Assembly: GCA_015061165.1 (NCBI GenBank)
Contig: SUXC01000010.1
Span: 1-64,000 of the forward strand
Reading direction: 5' to 3'
DNA: 64,000 nt
From: Bacteroidales bacterium
Lineage (GTDB): Bacteria; Bacteroidota; Bacteroidia; Bacteroidales; Paludibacteraceae
In this document: piece by piece, positions 61,301 to 64,000 of the stretch
How the letters are laid out: every line of letters starts with the position of its first letter
How positions within the stretch are numbered: the first letter of the stretch is position 1
Notes under the pieces: model-generated
The model's database searches: none
What the model saw: only the letters and a program-made list of their open reading frames with translations
What the model was told of the DNA's origin: nothing
Made by a program: the position numbers and the translations under genes

Positions 61301-62327
61301 TGGTTTTGAATATTTTGTTTGTTAAACAATCAATATCCGTAACAATTGGCAACCATTCTTTTGTATGGCGTGCATAAGAATCATATTCTCTAAGTGTAAC
61401 CAAGTGATTTTGATTTGGTGTTTGATTGAATAGATATGTTAATGCGGGGCGATACATTCCATCATAATAGGTACGTTTAACCATCGCTTGTGTTGGATTA
61501 TCCAATATTTGAGCTGTATCAACGCTACTCATCGTTACATTCGGAGTAATTTCCTGAATGTAATTAGGATTGGAAATGCTTGTTTGTGTATTGCCATAAT
61601 CACCTACATGAAAATACTCAGGTATATACCCAAGAGTGTTATTTTCATAAATATCTCCCTGTGAGTTCATGTATTTACCTAACCAATCTTCTGGTCGATA
61701 CACTACCATACCGTAAACAAAAGAAACATGCGTGCGCTGCATAGAATACAAGCTATTCAGACAACCTCTAAACACATCATAATCAGTTATACTTAAGTCA
61801 TTATTTCGGGCATTATCTAAACTTTCAGGATAAGGATTTTCATATACAACAGAATCTTGAGTCAATCCATAAGAATCTTTTAAAAGTAGCGTGGTGTGTT
61901 GATTAGGGAGTACTAAGGAGTTTTGTAATACAATTTTATACGTTGTAGGATTGGATATTCCATATAGCCAATGAAAATCCGTTATACCATTCAGCCATTC
62001 TTCTGTAGTTATCTCGCCATGTGCATAAGAAATAGCATTTTCTTCTCCAAATGCAATGATAAATGTTGATTTTGGCTGTATTGTGATTCCTGCTGGGATG
62101 GTAAATACTTGATGTGGAGTTGCGGTCTCTATACTCCACCCGCTTAAATCAACTACATTGTAGCTGTCATTATATAACTCTATAAACTCTCCATGATTAT
62201 GGCGCAATTTAGTAGTATCTTCATTTAATGGCGTATCATACATTATCTCGGTAATCACCACGTAATCTGTAGCAAATAGTTGAGAAGTGAAGAAAAGAAA
62301 TAAGTAGAAAAATATTTTACGTTTCAT
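58326..62327 (-). CDS. RHS polymorphic toxin with lamin-tail domain and nuclease-like end
   Basis: 1333 aa. Signal peptide (1-19). A lamin-tail domain ('VITEIMYDTPLNEDTTKLRH', 'FIELYNDSYNVVDLSGWSIE'), then a DUF6443/RHS shell with YD repeats ('YDYRGREIQRRSTNHLGGYD', 'YHYDELGRVRSR'). The RHS core signature follows ('RYYGLEEHYHFYYIKDLLGN', 'KYYSTSPYAWCGNNPIKHVD'). The last 110 residues read 'GRDFEHQVGEIIGKNKASQ', 'DGTKTRMDF' and 'LTEAKSSTTASLTPNQKKA', a PD-(D/E)XK nuclease-like pattern (Glu, Asp, Glu-Ala-Lys). Likely exported contact-dependent toxin. Confidence 0.87.
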   Translation of the reverse strand: MKRKIFFYLFLFFTSQLFATDYVVITEIMYDTPLNEDTTKLRHNHGEFIELYNDSYNVVDLSGWSIETATPHQVFTIPAGITIQPKSTFIIAFGEENAISYAHGEITTEEWLNGITDFHWLYGISNPTTYKIVLQNSLVLPNQHTTLLLKDSYGLTQDSVVYENPYPESLDNARNNDLSITDYDVFRGCLNSLYSMQRTHVSFVYGMVVYRPEDWLGKYMNSQGDIYENNTLGYIPEYFHVGDYGNTQTSISNPNYIQEITPNVTMSSVDTAQILDNPTQAMVKRTYYDGMYRPALTYLFNQTPNQNHLVTLREYDSYARHTKEWLPIVTDIDCLTNKIFKTNAEQFYSADTRPFIEQGYSNATWDNGTTKNELTSIQKAGIDMGAHKTQYVSRGNDSCEVKLFHVTVNGSLCNNGYYYPKRLLVKETKDEDNNKKIVYTNLQDQVVMEKLDNAATYYVYNDLNQLCYVLPPLAANQIANGTYSDTTDVLKKYAYVYKYDSRGNQIYKRLPGCEPTFMVYDITNTLVMSQTGTQRQRGTYWTVYKYDELRRLIYTAEIKVNDTYENYLTAFKEWYMLEHFSTEPQTHPMANTGYSRGFFHNCPIELLTVNYYDTYEFLDLMADSVRNHMTFAAFDDNDTCANAKGLLTGTRTYYLTGTEGYSETVYYYDYRGREIQRRSTNHLGGYDVLSTKYDFVSNITDTWSNQSTTNGLTTTEHYQYAYDHANRPLTTTYTFNNESPVVLQSYHYDELGRVRSRHIHGGIDSVAFNYDIRNQITQIKSSGYEQKYYYHQSCPIASDLSGGLYNGNISATTWTYGDQTNGYVYRYDKMNRLVSNYSILNASLNVDYLYSESFSYDAQGNVTNLTRWDNYDLMNYLHLTYDGNQLVNVDDNGFGSYEYATKQYHDNNTEGDDFAYDANGNMIYDQDRGIAAIRYNLLNLPDTIQFTNGNLIIHRYDATGNRLETKYLTKKSTTTVPLGNVLSSPKRPEIFYITRDAFHNNIVYTANNNDAYGIEFVHNPEGYIRYYGLEEHYHFYYIKDLLGNVRETYVHPEAGYKECIQRMQYYPSGLPWAETAGASEQPWKYNGKEFVEMHGLDEYDSKARWYYPAICRTTTMDPLAEKYYSTSPYAWCGNNPIKHVDRNGKWIESAWDAASVAMGISSLSTNVREHNIKDAIVDGIGIVLDLAAVALPIVPGGASVAIDAVRFADKVSETNKVSKTSILMENAQKGRDFEHQVGEIIGKNKASQVTIEVADGTKTRMDFVSIKDGELKLTEAKSSTTASLTPNQKKAHPQIEQSGGTIRGNKGNDIGLPHGSHIPPTKVDIVKPDNLNY

Positions 62328-62330
62328 AGC

Positions 62331-64000
62331 TTATTGATTTTCAATTTGATAATCAAAATGTTTAAGAATATTTTTAGTTCCGTTAACCAACTCATAGATG
62401 TCCTTAACTTGCCCAAAATCATCATACTCATAATATAGTGTATAGCCTTTTGCATCTGTATATGAAGTCATACCGACAAGTGGTTCATAGGTCATGGTTT
62501 TGATGCTGGCATTAGGCAGCAGATTTCGCAAGTTATTGACTATAGACATATTTGGATTATATGTACTTTTCAAATCTCTTATATGATTTTCTGTAACTTT
62601 AGCTTCTACCTCTGCGAAAGTAGCATTCATTATTTCAGCAATAGGATATTGCCCGCCATAAGACCATAGATATGTAGTTGTTATATTTGTTTCTTGATTC
62701 GTAACCTCTATTAATTTGTTAATTGTTGGGTCATACTTGTACGTCTCAACTATATTCCACTGAATATTATTTGATTCATTTAAATTATTTGGATTTATCT
62801 GAGCTATATATTTCGCTGTAACCCGATATAAACTATCATACTCCATACGGTATCCTGCTACAATTTTGCCTTCTTTTCTTGTCACACATTCTGATATTTT
62901 ATCTGTATCATCCTTGTACACAATAGAATCAATCAATGGGACCTCATCTGATGTCGCATAAGTATGTGTCACAGGCAAATTTGCATTTAATGCAGTTGAA
63001 TAGGTGTTCGTCTTGTAAGTATATGTGTTAGACTTGGATGTTTTTTCACCAATAACTTGCATTGAAAGTAATTGTTTATTATAAGGGATAACACGGTATC
63101 TCACGATACCGAAATTCTTATATGCGTTAATAATCCCTGAGGAATCACCTGTATTTAAACTAAAGTGTTGAAAATCTGCAATGGGGAACAATGCCCCAGT
63201 AAAATATGTAGTATCTTGCTTTTCAAGCACTCGATAGTCATATATGGTCGTTCTTTGTTCATCTGTATATTCTACTTTTTTCCAGAGGTGTCCTCTCCAA
63301 TGCTTTTTGGATGTCAGTTGAAGCATATCTGTAGGCATTAGAGTTTCATAATTAGTTTCATCCATGTCCGAATAGCCAACAGTGGCTGAGGTACGATAAT
63401 AATACTCTGTTTTGTTAATCGGACTGTGTGGATTTCCTGAAGAATCTTTCGATGTCATTACTTCCGTCACTTGTTCATACTCTATATGTCCTCCGCTATT
63501 TAATGCATACGGTAATCCGTTGGATCTTAGGAACAAACCTTTAGGTTCGTCATTTAAGACTGCATCCGCTCCTCCGAGTTGTCCATCCTCGAAGGTTGTC
63601 ACACATACTGGATAGGACGAAGCATATCGAGGAGGATAGGATAAGACACCCGTAGAAACACCCATGCTATCAGTATATGAATATTCTTTACGCAGCAAAA
63701 GGTTGCTACCTTGGTTATACTCAATTGATTTTATTCGTACTCCACCAACATTCGATTCGTCTATAGGGTTGCTCTTTGCAGTTAGTTCTACAATCTTAAT
63801 CGGTATTTTGCCTAATGTCGTTTCTGGTCGATTAAATTCTTCTTGATACACTCCACATGGAGGGTCAGAGTGTTCACTTTTAAATGTACTCCTTGGATTA
63901 GCAAGTGTAAAAGTGTAGTACCCACTACCATAATGACGTATTAATTCATTGAATCTATTATTGACAACATTGGGTGTTACATTCGATGAGTCTAATTCCA
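62331..64000 (-). CDS. RHS-type upstream partner protein (5' end cut by window)
   Basis: At least 556 residues; the frame stays open to base 64000, so the true start lies outside. An apparent start at 63851 is only an internal GTG. YD-repeat-like text near the end ('YLWSYGGQYPIAEIMNATFA', 'MTYEPLVGMTSYTDAKGYTL', 'YYEYDDFGQVKDIYELV') is the same kind of shell sequence as in the RHS gene. The rest is Tyr/Thr/Asn-rich and beta-like. It ends three bases before the RHS gene, whose own signal peptide shows the two are separate proteins. Bacteroidetes often carry such pairs. Confidence 0.8.
   Translation of the reverse strand, partial: ELDSSNVTPNVVNNRFNELIRHYGSGYYTFTLANPRSTFKSEHSDPPCGVYQEEFNRPETTLGKIPIKIVELTAKSNPIDESNVGGVRIKSIEYNQGSNLLLRKEYSYTDSMGVSTGVLSYPPRYASSYPVCVTTFEDGQLGGADAVLNDEPKGLFLRSNGLPYALNSGGHIEYEQVTEVMTSKDSSGNPHSPINKTEYYYRTSATVGYSDMDETNYETLMPTDMLQLTSKKHWRGHLWKKVEYTDEQRTTIYDYRVLEKQDTTYFTGALFPIADFQHFSLNTGDSSGIINAYKNFGIVRYRVIPYNKQLLSMQVIGEKTSKSNTYTYKTNTYSTALNANLPVTHTYATSDEVPLIDSIVYKDDTDKISECVTRKEGKIVAGYRMEYDSLYRVTAKYIAQINPNNLNESNNIQWNIVETYKYDPTINKLIEVTNQETNITTTYLWSYGGQYPIAEIMNATFAEVEAKVTENHIRDLKSTYNPNMSIVNNLRNLLPNASIKTMTYEPLVGMTSYTDAKGYTLYYEYDDFGQVKDIYELVNGTKNILKHFDYQIENQ

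Noticed and set aside
58326..64000. A single RHS gene broken by a frameshift
   Set aside because: The downstream protein starts with a clear signal peptide and lamin-tail domain, so these are two genes.

Overview
The window reads as a chromosome segment from a Bacteroidetes bacterium, most likely an uncultured Bacteroidales. At least fifteen promoters fit the Bacteroidetes primary-sigma consensus (TTG or TTTG, about 20 bases, then TAnnTTTG). Ribosome-binding sites are weak, several secreted proteins end in type IX secretion (T9SS) sorting tails, and a TonB receptor sits behind a TPP riboswitch. No species name can be supported from sequence alone.

Layout. 1-674: 3' part of a DUF3987 protein (minus strand). 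1065-1466: a promoter-to-terminator unit with no convincing ORF, probably a structured RNA. 1502-11093: a visibly AT-rich, tightly packed plus-strand island. It holds an ECF sigma factor, a possible anti-sigma, a C39-like cysteine peptidase, an unrecognised 723-aa protein, several small hydrophobic proteins sharing a C-terminal tail motif, an AAA+ ATPase, a secreted CxxCxGxG protein, a Cys-containing acidic peptide and an overlapping radical SAM/SPASM maturase. I do not recognise this combination and regard it as one of two candidate undescribed systems. 11217-15944: accessory cassettes, with two unknown-protein plus lipoprotein pairs, an ADP-ribosylglycohydrolase fused to a tyrosine-phosphatase domain, and a WG-repeat membrane protein.

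16018-23052 is mostly housekeeping: tRNA-Ser, panD, tgt, an LptF/G permease, recO, then an esterase-PCMD-glycosyltransferase operon. 23518-29072 (minus) is a small defence-like island. A MotA/ExbB-like plus MotB/OmpA-like pair resembling ZorA/ZorB of Zorya is translationally coupled to a Sel1-repeat protein and a SprT-like metalloprotease, and lies next to a DUF3791/DUF3990 (ADP-ribosyltransferase-like) toxin-antitoxin cassette. It is the second candidate undescribed system.

29652-40775 holds pepD, a C69 dipeptidase, phoH, lpxC, an epimerase, tRNA-Met, tRNA-Glu with rpsT, an outer-membrane beta-barrel and the TPP-controlled TonB receptor. 40862-57914 (minus) is a secreted and envelope cluster: two large T9SS amidases, a beta-propeller, a T9SS glycoside-hydrolase-like protein, a membrane protein, an M3 peptidase lipoprotein, an AsmA protein and others. 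58013-64000 (minus) is an RHS locus: an upstream RHS-type partner (cut by the window end), a lamin-tail RHS protein with a PD-(D/E)XK-like C-terminal toxin, and a DUF6572-like immunity protein.

Short interspersed repeats recur between genes, inside the TPP riboswitch, and in frame inside pepD, the TonB receptor and the epimerase.
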